A stretch of 64,000 nucleotides of DNA, from positions 248,001 through 312,000 of the forward strand of contig JANUWF010002013.1 of the NCBI GenBank assembly GCA_026120185.1, read 5' to 3'. This document shows, piece after piece, positions 25,198 through 37,128 of the stretch (the first letter of the stretch is position 1; every line of letters begins with the position of its first letter). This DNA comes from Voacanga thouarsii (taxonomy: Eukaryota; Streptophyta; Magnoliopsida; Gentianales; Apocynaceae). Both the position numbers and the translations under genes were made by a program. The notes beneath the pieces are model-generated. The model searched no databases. It saw nothing but the letters and a program-made list of their open reading frames with translations, and was not told the origin of the DNA.

Positions 25198-26880
25198 TGT
25201 TAGTGTTATGCCCTAGAGGCAATCATATGTATTCTATATATTGTGCATTATTAAATAAAATAAGGCATTCTTTATCTTTCAGTTTGTTTTATTTATACTT
25301 TCGTATAAAATAACTGTTAGATAAAGTCTCAAGTGCAATACTATGTTAAAAAAATCATGATAGAGATCATAATGTGATGTTTCTACTACACTAGATAGAG
25401 TTTGTACTTAAATTATCCCTGGCCATAGTATTAATGAGATAAGACATCATTAATACTTTAAGACTAGCATGCGTTATACTTCCTGGTTTGATTAGGTAGT
25501 GATTCTCACATCCATGAGTATTGTGATACTCAAAGTTAACACGTGGATGCTTGTTACCTGAACAACTACATTGGATGACCTGACTATGAGATAATCACAT
25601 CGATAACTATTTAGTGTCAGTGATAGAATCTCATCATAGCGAATGTACAAGTATCTTTAGATTTGAGATCTCCAAGTTACTTTATTTGCTAACTGTTGGA
25701 CTTGGATTCCAATCTCTGGAGTCCTGATAAGACCGCCTATGGGATGGATATTGGTTAAAACATGAAGCAAATGAAAGTAGTTGAGAGGATCAATAATAGA
25801 TTCACCACTCCTAATAGTAAGAGCGAATATCTCACGACCATTTGTAGGAATCACTACTCGAGAAGTCCTTGGCCAAGGCGATTGATACATATGATGAGTA
25901 GTGGATTCCTAGAACGATACTAAAATATTCAGGCTAGAATTAATTTATTATTCTGGAAGGAGTTGGCACTAATTTTGTACTCCAAACCAAATGAGATATT
26001 ATATGGTGACATGAGTTTATTGCACTGTTATTTGCTATTGAAAGGTTCATGTCAAGCCACTTGACTTTCTGGACTTTTAGGTGGTCATGTTGTATTGCTA
26101 GATACCGCTCATGATCTGCTAAATGTGGATTTATTAATTAGAGAATTAATAAATAAATCCTTATTTAAATTAATAAGTTTATTCTAAAATTATTAAGGAT
26201 TATTAATCTTAAATACGTTTAGATTAATTCATATTTTACTACCAATAGATCAGGAAACCAAATAAGTTACACAAAATAGATAATTAAGTGCTCAATAGGT
26301 TATTCAACAACATTATAGGGTGAAAAGAAGAAGTTGTAGTGGTCAATTTCTAATTAGTTATAATTTGTGGGCTATATTATAATTAATAATAAATCATAAT
26401 AATAATTGGTAATAAAGAATTGGATTCTAATTACCAAAAGTTCAACGAATGATATATATGAAAATATATAGAATCTGCATAATGAGGGTTTTTGGTTTTT
26501 TAAAGTGACTTTTCTTAAAAATTGTCGCCATTTTCTTCTTCTTCTGAATTCACAAAACCTAGCTACTCATTAATTTTTGCTACCACAAAAATTCTAGTGT
26601 TTTTCTTCAGCACCATTCTCGTGTGGATTTTAGTAGGAACAATCCTACACTTGGATTGTGGTGTTTTAGTGGAATGAAGGAAAGCATTCTTGCGTTTGCT
26701 GGGTCGTGCCCCAAGAACACAAATTGAAGAAGAAAATTTTGTCTAACAAAGGCCCAATGTAAGATATATTTCTCTGCCATTTAATACCTATTAATGCATA
26801 AACGTGATCCTCAGTGTGGAATTCTTTTTTTTTTTTTTTTTGCTGCGTAAATCTGGCCTTTGCATGGAGAATTCCTAACA
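25198..26880 (+). mobile_element. Copia-type solo LTR (1683 bp) in the CACTA tnp2 gene
   Basis: Starts TGTTAGTGTTATGCCCTAGA, ends GGAGAATTCCTAACA, with perfect 5-bp flanks GAAAA (25193-25197 and 26881-26885). The ATGCCCTAGAGGCAAT block just after the start is familiar from Angela/BARE-like Copia LTRs of plants; this is recalled knowledge, not a search. The block TTGCTAGATACCGCTCATGA (about 26096-26115) recurs in reverse complement at 37898-37914 in another LTR of the same group. No gag-pol is present. A T-run of about 18 lies near 26825-26841. Confidence 0.87.
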
Positions 26881-26944
26881 GAAAATTTGGTCTGCTACAT
26901 CTATGATCATTTCCCAATACCGATTGGTTGATCTCAACGTATCC

Positions 26945-27241
26945 CTATCCACACTTACATCGACATTTGTGGCAAAATATTAAATCTTCACCATAACATG
27001 TCCAATTATAATAAGTTTTTGTAAATCCCTTTCTATACAAGTGCAATTTGATTTCCTCCACAGTATGGTAATGCAAATTTTTACACTTTATGCAAGGACA
27101 TCGTACTTCATTAGGATTGGTAGATGTTGCGACTTTCCCCAAAACATATTGAAGAAAATGATTGACTCTACTAACAAATTTGACTGTAATTCCTTTCACA
27201 CCAATCACATACCGGTTATACATCCAACTCCTATCCTTCAT
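26945..27241 (-). pseudogene. CACTA tnp2 transposase, N-terminal transposase-associated domain
   Basis: 98 codons from ATG 27241, beginning MKDRSWMYNRYVIGVKGITV, with RCPCIKCKN and a following histidine-rich stretch (LHYHTVEEIKLHLYRKGF), then YYNWTCYGED. This is the 'MDRSWMY...' transposase-associated domain (PF13963 type) that opens most plant CACTA transposases. The Cys-x2-Cys and His residues likely bind zinc. The frame reads into a stop at 26945, but a good splice donor, GTAAGTGTGG, overlaps it, so the exon may end there. It shows the start of the tnp2 gene and hence the element's direction. Confidence 0.85.
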
Positions 27242-27543
27242 CTAATTTTTCTAGAAAGGCAAATTGGAAAACTCACTTTTAGTATGTAATAGGAGTACAT
27301 TTTACAAGAGAAATCAAACATGTATCAATAGGAATTATGTTGTGATAACATTTGTGAGCCTCAGTGTCTTCTAAGTAAATGTACTTTCATAGGAACCATC
27401 AATGATTTGAATTTAGGTATGTTACTATTTCAACATGTATCTACTGTGACTTGCAAATGGGACGACTTCATAAAAAGATACAACCTTTTCTAAAATTTAG
27501 GAATTTTTGAAACAAACCAGTTTGAATAAGTGTATAGAACCAT

Positions 27544-30500
27544 TGTAACACCCCACTACCTAGGCCCATTAGGGCTGGGGATGTCGCCCCATCCACAGAA
27601 CAAGGGGTCTTTATAACTAGGTTACATGAAATAAAATAAAATAAATACTTCAAAATTAAACTTACTACAACCCAACAATATATGAACAAATTCAAAAATA
27701 ATTATCTACTACAATCTCTCAAAAGCAACACATAAGCAAAATAAATAACAGAGAGTCTTCAAAGCATAGGCAACAATCTAGCTAACGACCTTCACAGCAG
27801 GATCAATCTGAAAACATGGTATAAAAGGTGGTGAGATAAAAATCTCAGTAAGCCCGTGTGTGCTTTGAGTGTTTCAGGTAAAACAGCTCATGTATGCAAG
27901 TTGTAAAAGTTTCATAAGAGAAAGTGTTAGCAAGCATTAAATAAATGTCGTAAATGAAAAGTGGCATTTTGCTTTCCTAAAACATATATGTGCACAATAA
28001 ATACAACCACCCAAAATAGTAGCTATGGCACCACACATTGGGCACCATGACAATATAACGATCAGACGCCACACGTTGAGCATATTGACAAAAGATAGGT
28101 GTACGACCTATCGAGTGAGATACTCATCCATCTCTACACCCAAACTTATTGGTTGTCCACTTTGGAAATACACAGTCCACTTGACTGAAACTTGCTAGCT
28201 CGGACTGGTATGACCTACCGGACTGGCATCCTATCCGGGAAGGACTCACCCCTCAGAGGTGGCCATCTACTGAGAGACTTACGCTAACCCTTCAAAAACT
28301 AGTCCTAGTAGTCTACCCTTATTAAGTACTCAACGTTGCTTTTCCCACTCGAGAGAAAATTGATTATACAATGTTTTACTTGGAAATAGCAATTAAGGAT
28401 TCTAAAATTCTTGGCAAAGTTGGTTTTAGAAAGAGTTTAGCATTTTGTACAAAACCACTTGTTTAATTTTTCAAATGGTTTACTTGACTAAAATAAAAAG
28501 GGAAATACTGTCCTTAATTGCCTTTACAAAACAAATGTTCATACACATTGCATTTAGCTTGCCACATTAACTTTGGCCTTCAAAAGACTCCATGAAGGAG
28601 CTTACCTGATCCTTTGTTCTACTGGGACTCAAAGATCTTCCAAGGTCAACCTAACCCCGCCTGGGGTAAACACAAGGCATAAGATAATATTCGGACTATA
28701 TCTGCCTTACATAAATAATTTCTAGTTCAACTAGTTACAACCATGACTAACTATGACCACAATGTCCTAAGCTTTAATGCTAGTTGATAAAGTATTTTAT
28801 AAAATAAATCTAACTTGATAGGTTAAAATAATTAGGGGTTCTAAAATAATTACTAATAAATTATAGTTTCAAAAAATAAATTTTGAGTATTATTGCTAAT
28901 AAATAAACTAGTGTTAAATCTTGAATAATACTAAGTCCTAAATAATATTGGTAAATGGTAATATTTAAATAATATTATTATAAATAAATAAATAATAAAT
29001 TACACCTAATTTTTAATTAATAATTAATAGATTGTAAATAATCAGTAATAAATAATAAATTAATAATAAATGAATTATATTAAATTTTTAATTAATAAAT
29101 AACAAATAAATTTTAATATAAATAATATTTATGGATATAGGTAAAAGTTTTAACTATGGTCTACAAGGTCACTAGTTAATTCTAATATGTTATTTATTAT
29201 TATTATTTATATAAAAGATTTTATTTATTATTATATATATTTATATAAAATTTTTAATAAAAGATATTATTTATTTGACTAATAAAATATTAATATTTTA
29301 TTTAATATTTTATTCCAAATCTTTCTGGTAATTTCGATTTTCATAGAGAAAAATATAGTAGTAATTCTAATTAAGGTAATAAAATTTGTAAATAAAAATA
29401 TCCTAGGATTAATAAGAAATAATCTTCCATCATGATTTCCCTATTGCTAGAAAAGATTCATGAACACATTCTCAAACATCAACTAATAGGCTAATCCATT
29501 CATGAACATATACTTGAATTAACACATACTTTCACATGGTTAATTTCCTACTAGGCATAATCATCATTCATGGCTTCATTGAAACTAAGAACATAAAAGT
29601 CTAATCACCATTGGTGTCATAACATCTAACATGATTTAAACATCCATAACTCTCATTAAACATGATGAACATATATTGATTCAAAAGAAAAATCCATATA
29701 GCTTAGTCATATATATATATCAATCCTCATGTCCTAACTCCAACCCCTTCATCCACATGCATACACTCGATCCCCTATTCATATTCAATCCTCTCATTAA
29801 CATCTAAGAGACATGAATTCAAAAATTAAAAGGTGGATTTAAGAATAAATACTTGATAGGTGATCACTTGATGTAGACTAAAGAAGGTCCACGTGTTTGA
29901 AAGTCTTTAGTAGTCCATTGAGAGTCTTTAGTAGTCTAAAGGAAAAACAGCCATGGTTGATCAACCATTTCGGGAGAGAGAGAGAGAGAGAGAGAGAGTA
30001 TTAGAACGGTATATCAAAAATTGAATAGAAGGGGAAGAACAAGAAGTCTGTTCTTGTTTTACCTTTTTGATGTTCTTGAGACCTCTAAGAAAAAAGCTAA
30101 TTTTGATCCGTTTGAAAATTCTAATTTGTGTGATTTTGTGTTACAAAGGTTAGAAATGAATACTAGGGATTAAGTAGGAATGATCTGGAGTATTTGAAAG
30201 TGATTGGAGGTGTTTAGGATAAGTTTAGACTTGAAGAGGTGTAGTGTGTGTTTTTGGTGTTTTGAGAGAGTTTGAGAGAAAAAGGCTTGCGAAATTCTGG
30301 AGTGCTGTTGGCCGAATGGTCTAGAGTAGATAGGAGTTTTGGTTTTCAGCTAGAAGGAGAGAGGGTGTTCAGATTTTTTTTGAAATTCAAATGGAGAAAA
30401 ATGAGGAGTTATTTGAGGTAGAAGACTAGCTAATGGTGATTGATCATGGAAGGTTTCTTTGCTCTTCAATGGTGCCGGTTGAACAAGCTAATCTTGCTGA

Positions 30501-31887
30501 AATGAATGGAGGCTATTCAGGTTATATGGTTGCCTGAAATTCAGTCTATGATGGCAGAGAAAATTCTGGTTTGTTCACTTGATACAAAAGTGTTTTAATG
30601 AAGCAAAAATTCTGGAATTATTTTGATTTGGATAGAGTAATCTTAGGAGCTTTTTGATGTGTTATCAGGGAGTCCAAGCACTCAAGGTGAATGTGGAGGT
30701 TAAAGGTGTTTAGTTCATGGCTGAACAAGGTCCAATTTTAAGAGGTTTGAAGGGTGTTCTTCGGCCTTGTCATTGAGAGACAAAACTGGAAATTTTTCTG
30801 GTTTCAACTTGTTCAAGGTTTCGAATGTTGGTGACTTTCGGTGCAGAATTTTCTGCATTTACTTGGCCTGATTTGCAGCTATTTTTGTGGGGTGTTTGAG
30901 GGTCTTTCAATGGTGGTTTTTCAGCCTTCCTTCTGGAGAAAAACGGAGGATGTTCCAACTAAATTGATGACAAAAAGATAGCTTCAATTCCGGCTTCCCA
31001 AACTGTGAATTGTGCAAGATTTTTTCTGGTTTTGCACAATTTGTACAGTCCGAAAAATGCACCGGATTTTCAGCCTTCAAACCACATAAAATGACCATTT
31101 TTCTCGTAGCAAATGGGTAGGATTGTTGGCTGAATTTTTCGAAAGTTGTTCTGCAAAAATTCTGAAAAATTTTCCAGATTTTCCTTCCTTAAAAACATGA
31201 ACAACATGAAGATAGGATTGAAGGTATAAGCATGGTGATTTATTTCTCTTGGGAACCCCTCCTAATTCCTCTCCTATTTTCGGTCATTCCCCTATTCGCC
31301 AAGACTGATTTTCGAAATTCAAAGCTAAAGAATTATCACAGAATTTTTTAAATTAAAAGAAGAGATTAATGGATTTTGAATAATTTAAATTATGAAGAGG
31401 TTAGGACAAGGCTAGAGATAATGAAGGGAAGAATTCCTCTAGAATTCTTTTTAGGACATGGTCACATGATCAAGACATTCTCTTCATGTCTCCCCTAAGA
31501 CAACATTCCTATCTTTATGGAATGTAAGGAAAACAAAAATTCAAACATGGCTAAGATAATCATGAATAAAACTTAAGTGATGGATTTGAACTCAATACCT
31601 TAAAGATTAAATCACAAAGCTCTAACCATTTAACAACACCAACTCCTGTTTTTATTTTCTCACCCAAATATTCTTCTTATCTAAACCTCAAACCATCTTC
31701 CTATTTTGACCTCAAGCAAAATTACCTTTTTACATTTCCTACCCAATAAGCATAAATAAGCCATTTAATCTATAAGCCATAATTCTAAAGTACATAAAAT
31801 CATTCAAAAAGTATATTTTTATGTAGAATAATATGATATGCATCCCAACCCCCTTACTCTAAGGTTGGCTTTAGGTGGGGTTTCACA
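27544..31887. mobile_element. Giant solo LTR, family A copy 2 (4344 bp)
   Basis: Starts TGTAACACCCCACTACC, ends GGTGGGGTTTCACA, flanked by perfect ACCAT duplications (27539-27543 and 31888-31892). It is co-linear with 443-4758 from end to end at clearly high identity. Differences include a shorter T-run, an expanded (GA)n run (about 29972-29997) and an extra segment of about 60 bases near 29460-29520 bounded by a CATGAACA repeat. No coding region for retroelement proteins, so solo LTR. It lies in the CACTA element between the transposase start (27241) and its far 5' region. Confidence 0.88.
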
Positions 31888-31892
31888 ACCAT

Positions 31893-33970
31893 ACTTGGAG
31901 GATTTTAAATTTGGTAAAAGTTTCCTAATTCCATCTATACTTCCCATTGGTTAAATGAACACTAATGGCATGATTCTAACTATAAATAAACCCCCCAAAA
32001 AGAACTATATTGATAGTTATTCAATCTCATTCCCATTGGTTGAACTTTGTGTAAGCTAAGCCCTAACTAGCCAAAATGAAGTTTTGAGTTTTCTATGCTT
32101 ATTAATTGGTACTCTCATTCCAGTAGCCAAAAATGATCTTAAGCTGAAATATTAAAGGTTAAAGGATTAAAATACCAATGTTAGAAAAAAAACATTTGAT
32201 TAAACAAGCACCTTAACATTGAAAGAGACCTATTGAAATTTGAACAATGTGGAACTATATAATTATAAGTAGTAACTAATAACTTGCCAATCAAAAATCA
32301 TAACAAGCAAGAACCTATTGAAAATGAATCAACCATATTGATATGTAGCAAGTAAATATTTTGGAGTTGGGTATTTCTTACTTTTCTAACTACTTGATAA
32401 GTTTATTAGTGTTATTTGGGGGAAGTGATTCGAACAGTAAATTTTCAGTGATAAGTTATTTATTATCTTTAAGAAATAGTTGGCAGTAGGAAAACTATCA
32501 TTTGACAATAATATAATGAATTCCTACTGATACTAGTAGGATTAGATTCTTAGGTCTTTGCATCTATTTAATTTTTTTATTTTTTTAATCCTTATTTGAA
32601 GATTGAAGCAACCTTGCCTTGGGGCAACATCCAAGGAAATACATATGAGGTTTTTAGGTTTCCCTATTCTTTATATACTATTGTTAACTCTATAATTTGC
32701 TATCATCCCCATTTCTGTGTTTCTTCAGCCTACAAAATTTGTGTTTTCAAGACCAAATCTATCAATACTTTTCAGTGACCATTTAACAAAAAATCACTCC
32801 AAAAAAAAGAAAAATGAAATTGACTTTTGTAAGCAGTTCTACTTTTTGTTTTCCTAAGCAATTCTCTATCTTGATGTCAAAAGGGATTGACTTAGCAAAT
32901 TACCAACCTTGCCTGGAGAAACAAAGATAAAGGGGTGGGTTGTCAACTCCAATGAATTATTAATTAGTGGCACATGACTTCAGTATGCTTAGTGCTCTCT
33001 TAATTTTGTGGATACTAATTTACTAGTACTAGTAGATTGGTTTAAGTGAAACTACACAGCCCTATGCAACAGGTTTCATACTGAAATGGCTAGGACCACA
33101 AGAAAAGTAGTTTAATGTGTAAGATAGGTTGCTTGCTTAGAAGGAGAGAATTGTCTATGTAGGGTTCTTAATGATGACATCAATATTCTTAAACAATCCC
33201 TGAAAGGTGTGGCTTTTGCAATTGCACATATGAGATGATGGTGGGCAAAAACATATTCCAGGCAATTAGTAAGAACACTAACTAGTAATGTAAAATCTGT
33301 GTACCAAGAGTCTATATGATACTACAAATCACACTCCTTTTGATGAAGTTCTAGAAAGGTGAATGTTAGCATATAATCTGTTGAAAAAACTGGCAGAGAT
33401 GGAAAAAGGAATGTGCAAATTCAAAATGGTCTTCGGATGTTGGTTTAGATTTCCAATAACCAACTCAAATATTGCACTCAAATGCAACGAAACTCAACTT
33501 AACTTTGTTACCCTATGAAAACCTACAATTCTACACTAAGAACCAAATAGGAAGTAATGAATATCTTTTATCCAAAACCGATCACAAAACATCATTAGAT
33601 AAGAAATCAATCATCGTACTTATTCGAAGTATTTTAAACTGAGTATCATTACCTCGAAGACTTGTTCAAATCGTAAGCTGAGTTGTTAATACTGCAGTGT
33701 AGCCATCATTATCCCAATTCCACAGTGTATAGAAGCTCCCTATGTAAACAAAAAATAAACAACTAATTTAAATAATAGCAACAAAAAAGTCTTAGTCCAT
33801 AGGCTCCATCAAAAGAACACAAAAACACATAAAGAGCAGAGAAGAACAACATACAGAAATAATGCTTCCACCATAAATGATGGTATAAATCCAAATAGCA
33901 TCAATTTGAGAGGAACCTAGCTCTTGTTCCTTCTAGTCACTGCTTAGTAAAGTATGGGTAGATTTGGTCT
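31893..33970. other. CACTA 5' region (presumed), no clear gene
   Basis: AT-rich with only short open frames. A minus-strand stretch 33738-33656 has a good acceptor (TTTACATAG) and donor (GAG then GTAATG) around a short frame reading SFYTLWNWDNDGYTAVLTTQ. This may be a decayed or captured exon, but it matches nothing I recognise. A CTATAAATAAACC motif lies near 31981. Nothing else supported. Confidence 0.4.
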
Positions 33971-34408
33971 TTGGTTGTAGGGATACTTCGATATCAGCTT
34001 CCAGCAGATGACGTGTTCAGGGACTGTACAGTAGCTAATACTATTAGTGACTTGTCTCAAAATAGTATTGTGGCAAGTACACTATTAGGAAGTGTTATAA
34101 TATTCATCCCTATTTCAAGGTTTGAAATTCAACTTCTTGTTAAAGTTGCATTCACAAACACTTTGCAGATAAAATTAGAAAGACAAAAAGATTATCCTGC
34201 TAGATGCACTGAAAAAAAAGAGGGTCCAGATTTTGGAATAGGCCTTAATGCAAAGGATGATGAGTTTATGTTCCCAAAAAAATTTTCTTTGCTCTTATCA
34301 GAAAACTCTGTTGTTACTGTTGAGCTTCTGTTGCTGCCACTGGAGACAAAGAGAAACTTTCCAGTAGTTGGAGATGGCTACACATGTAGTATAATAGTAA
34401 GCAATTAA
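33971..34408 (+). pseudogene. Possible captured fragment of a CPSF_A-domain host gene
   Basis: A 145-codon open frame on the plus strand. Residues about 26-51 read DLSQNSIVASTLLGSVIIFI followed by PISRFE. This resembles the strand-rich segment 'IVASTLLGSI.FIPIS..EY.LL' that I recall from plant DDB1/CPSF_A-like proteins (the beta-propeller group that includes SF3B3 and DDB1). The rest, including the lysine-rich middle and the end PVVGDGYTCSIIVSN, is not recognised and may be readthrough of non-coding sequence. A splice-acceptor-like GGTTGTAG ends at 33981, so the true exon may begin there. It sits within presumed CACTA 5' sequence, opposite to the transposase, as expected for transposon gene capture. 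The assignment is tentative. Confidence 0.35.
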
Positions 34409-35860
34409 GGCCTATATAGGGAAAGAGGTGATTTGACAACTAAATTTTTTGAACATTGTAGTGTAAACTGAGTTACAAGAAAATTAAGGAAATAAACAAG
34501 TGGATAACGTGGAAATGCATGCATTAGGATCCAAAACATCTTTTAATCTAGTAAAAACTTCAAGAGGTTCAATTCGTTCCATCTAATCCTTGGTCATGTA
34601 GGACATCAATTAGAAATCAGGAGATTTTCCTTAGTTAATTCCTCAGGATAGCATGGTGGGAGTCATTTTTCTACTCAAGGGAATAAAAACTTTTAAAACA
34701 CAATGACGGGAAAATGGCAAAACTAGTAATTACAAAATCTCATAGTTTCATGAATAACCTTCCTGTTTAATTCATTTAAACATGTCCCATATTATTTTGG
34801 ACGTGAAAATATGGAAAGGCGTGAATCATTTTAGCTAGACAATAAATGGATAATTAAAAAATTAGATCAATATTAAAATGTATTGAACCAATTTGAATGA
34901 CTAAAATAACTCCTTTAACTAAAAAATAATAATTTATAAATGCAGGATATGAAACTGGTGTTCAAGAAATTTGCTAGCAACATCATTTTCTCTAATGGCC
35001 TAAGGGATGAAAACATGTAGCACAAGTATTTGAGAGATTCAATCAAGAAAGACGAAAATTTTAGCCAACAAACAACAATTTATGTAGAATTCAAGAACCA
35101 ATGATTACTATTAAAAAACAAAGTAGATTTTCAAATTTTAACACAATATTTAAAAATGAAGTACCCACAAACATACTAAAATTACATTATATGAGCCTAA
35201 CAAGATGGGTAACACTAATTCTAATATATATTCCTTCAACTTTAATTATAGAGGAAGAAATAGTACCTAAATAACTTTATTTGTGAGCTAAATAATGTGC
35301 CACTTTAGTTCCATTACCCGATTAGAACTCCAAACCCCTACTGCTCTTAGAATAATAGCTGATGGGGAGATTCAAGGGCTAGTAACTAGAGAGGAAGAGA
35401 ATGTGGAAGTGGAGCGGCTAAGAAGCTTAAGTTTTAAGGGGAGATTAACCAGATATGAGCCTAAGTTTTAGGCTCAATTTGGGAGATTAACCAGATATGA
35501 GGGCAATGGCACCGACGACGTTGGGAAATCGTGGATGAAGAAAAGAAGCAAGAAGATGATAGGAGGAACTGGGAGCTAAAAGAGAAGCAACACTAGCATT
35601 TCCATTCAAGATTAGTAGGCCAACACTGGCTGTGGGTAACTTTAGCCGACCACCGAGCAAGAAGATAGTGGGCAGTCGAGTGTTAGTGCAAAAGCCGGTA
35701 GGGGAAATGAGAGGGAAACCAAAAAATATTAGAGAGAAGGGGATTTTTTCCATAACCATGGAAAGGGTAAGAAGGAGTAGGAATATCATAAAAGCAAAAT
35801 TACATCCTTTTATTTTAACTCTATGGCAATTTCATGGTAGATCCTTCACAGATAGCGATG
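34409..35860. other. CACTA 5' region (presumed), no clear gene
   Basis: AT-rich to about 35330, then a purine-rich stretch. GGGAGATTAACCAGATATGA occurs twice (about 35440 and 35479). A minus-strand open frame of 100 codons (35789-35487) is rich in leucine, serine and proline and not recognised. It could be the first exon of the CACTA transcript or chance. Confidence 0.4.
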
Positions 35861-37128
35861 GATTTGAGATGGAAGAAATCTGTGGTAATCTACGAGGGAT
35901 TTGCAAAGGAATAAGCTTAATTTTGTATTTTCATGGCAAATCTGTGTCTACCAAGGATTTGTGAGGGAACCCATAAATTAAAATTACAAACTCATTCTTT
36001 TTATATCTATTTTACTAAACATATTTTTTTATATACTCTCAACCATAATATATTAAAATGCAAATCAAAAGGCTTATAATCAAAATAACTAACATACCTA
36101 TATATTTTGCTACTTCATAATTGTTACACGTATTACATACGTTAAACATTGTCCAAAATTGAAAACAATAACGTAATGAATTAAAAGTAGATAAAAGAAT
36201 ACAAAATTTGATCTTTGTTCTTTAATAGGTATCAAATTAGAATTAATAAAAATTACTATAACAAAAGAATTGGCTCAAAAAAATTAAAAAATCAATTCTG
36301 CGGCAAATCATTCGCAGATTGCCATAGATTTGCAACAAAAGCATTGAAAAATCAATATCCGTCACAAATTTGTGGTAGAATGTTATGGATTTGCAATGGA
36401 ATAAATTTAATTTTGTAATTTCGTCGCAAATCCATGGCAATCTACTATTGATTTGCAAGAGAACACTAAATTAAAATTATAAACTAGTTCTTTTTATCTC
36501 TATTTTGCCAAACACATTTTTTGATACATTCTCAATTATAATATATTAAAATGCACATCAAAAGGCTTATAAAACATTTCAAAATAAATAACATACCTAA
36601 ATATTTTGTGACTTATTATTTGTTACACGTTTTACGTATGTTAATTATTACAAGTAACATATATATAAACATTGTCCAAAACTAAAAACAATAACATAAT
36701 GAATTTAAAAGAGATAAAATAGTACAAAATTTGACCTTTGTTATTTAGAAAGGACCTAATTTAGAATTAACTCAAGTTACTATAACAAAAGAATTCGCAC
36801 AAAAAAATTTTTAAAAAATCAATTTTGTGGCAGATCCCTCGCAGATTGCCACGGATTTACGATAGAACATTTAAAAACTCAACTCTGTCTCAAATTTGTG
36901 GCAATCTGTGGGCGATTTTCCACAAAATAAGCTTAATATTGTATTTCTGTCGCAAATCAGTGACCTACCACGAATTTTCTAGGGAACACACAAATTAAAA
37001 TTACAAACTCATTCTTTTTATATCTATTTTGCTAAACACATTTTTCGATATATTCTCAATCATAATATATTAAAATAAAAATCAAAAGGCTTATAAAATA
37101 ATTCAAACTAACTAACATTGTTAGGTAT
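35861..37128. repeat. Tandem repeats of about 0.5 kb with CACTA-subterminal-type motifs
   Basis: The segment CTCATTCTTTTTATATCTAT recurs at 35991, 36484 (diverged) and 37009, giving spacings of 493 and 525 bases; about 2.5 units are present. Each unit begins with short motifs such as GCAGATTGCCACGGATTT and GTCGCAAATC, in both orientations, which resemble subterminal repeats of plant CACTA elements. The third unit is cut at 37128 by the Copia LTR. This suggests the far end of the old CACTA lay nearby. Confidence 0.65.

Larger units (their letters stand above)
1..37128 (-). mobile_element. CACTA (En/Spm) DNA transposon, minus strand, broken by nested insertions
   Basis: Minus-strand pieces read, in order from right to left, as a transposase-associated zinc-binding domain (27241-26945), tnp2 transposase core (25192-24480, then 11890-10792), a DUF4218-like part, a DUF4216-like part (9960-9541), an acidic C-terminus (9499-9254) and then a second En/Spm-type gene (8972 to below 271). 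This order is the usual one for plant CACTA elements. Subtracting the five insertions leaves roughly 10.7 kb, a normal size for the class. All reading frames carry stops or shifts, so the element is dead. Neither terminus is seen: the left end lies beyond the window, and the right side is cut by a Copia LTR at 37129. That 27242-37128 belongs to this element is inference from continuity and from subterminal-type repeats at 35861-37128. Confidence 0.75.
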
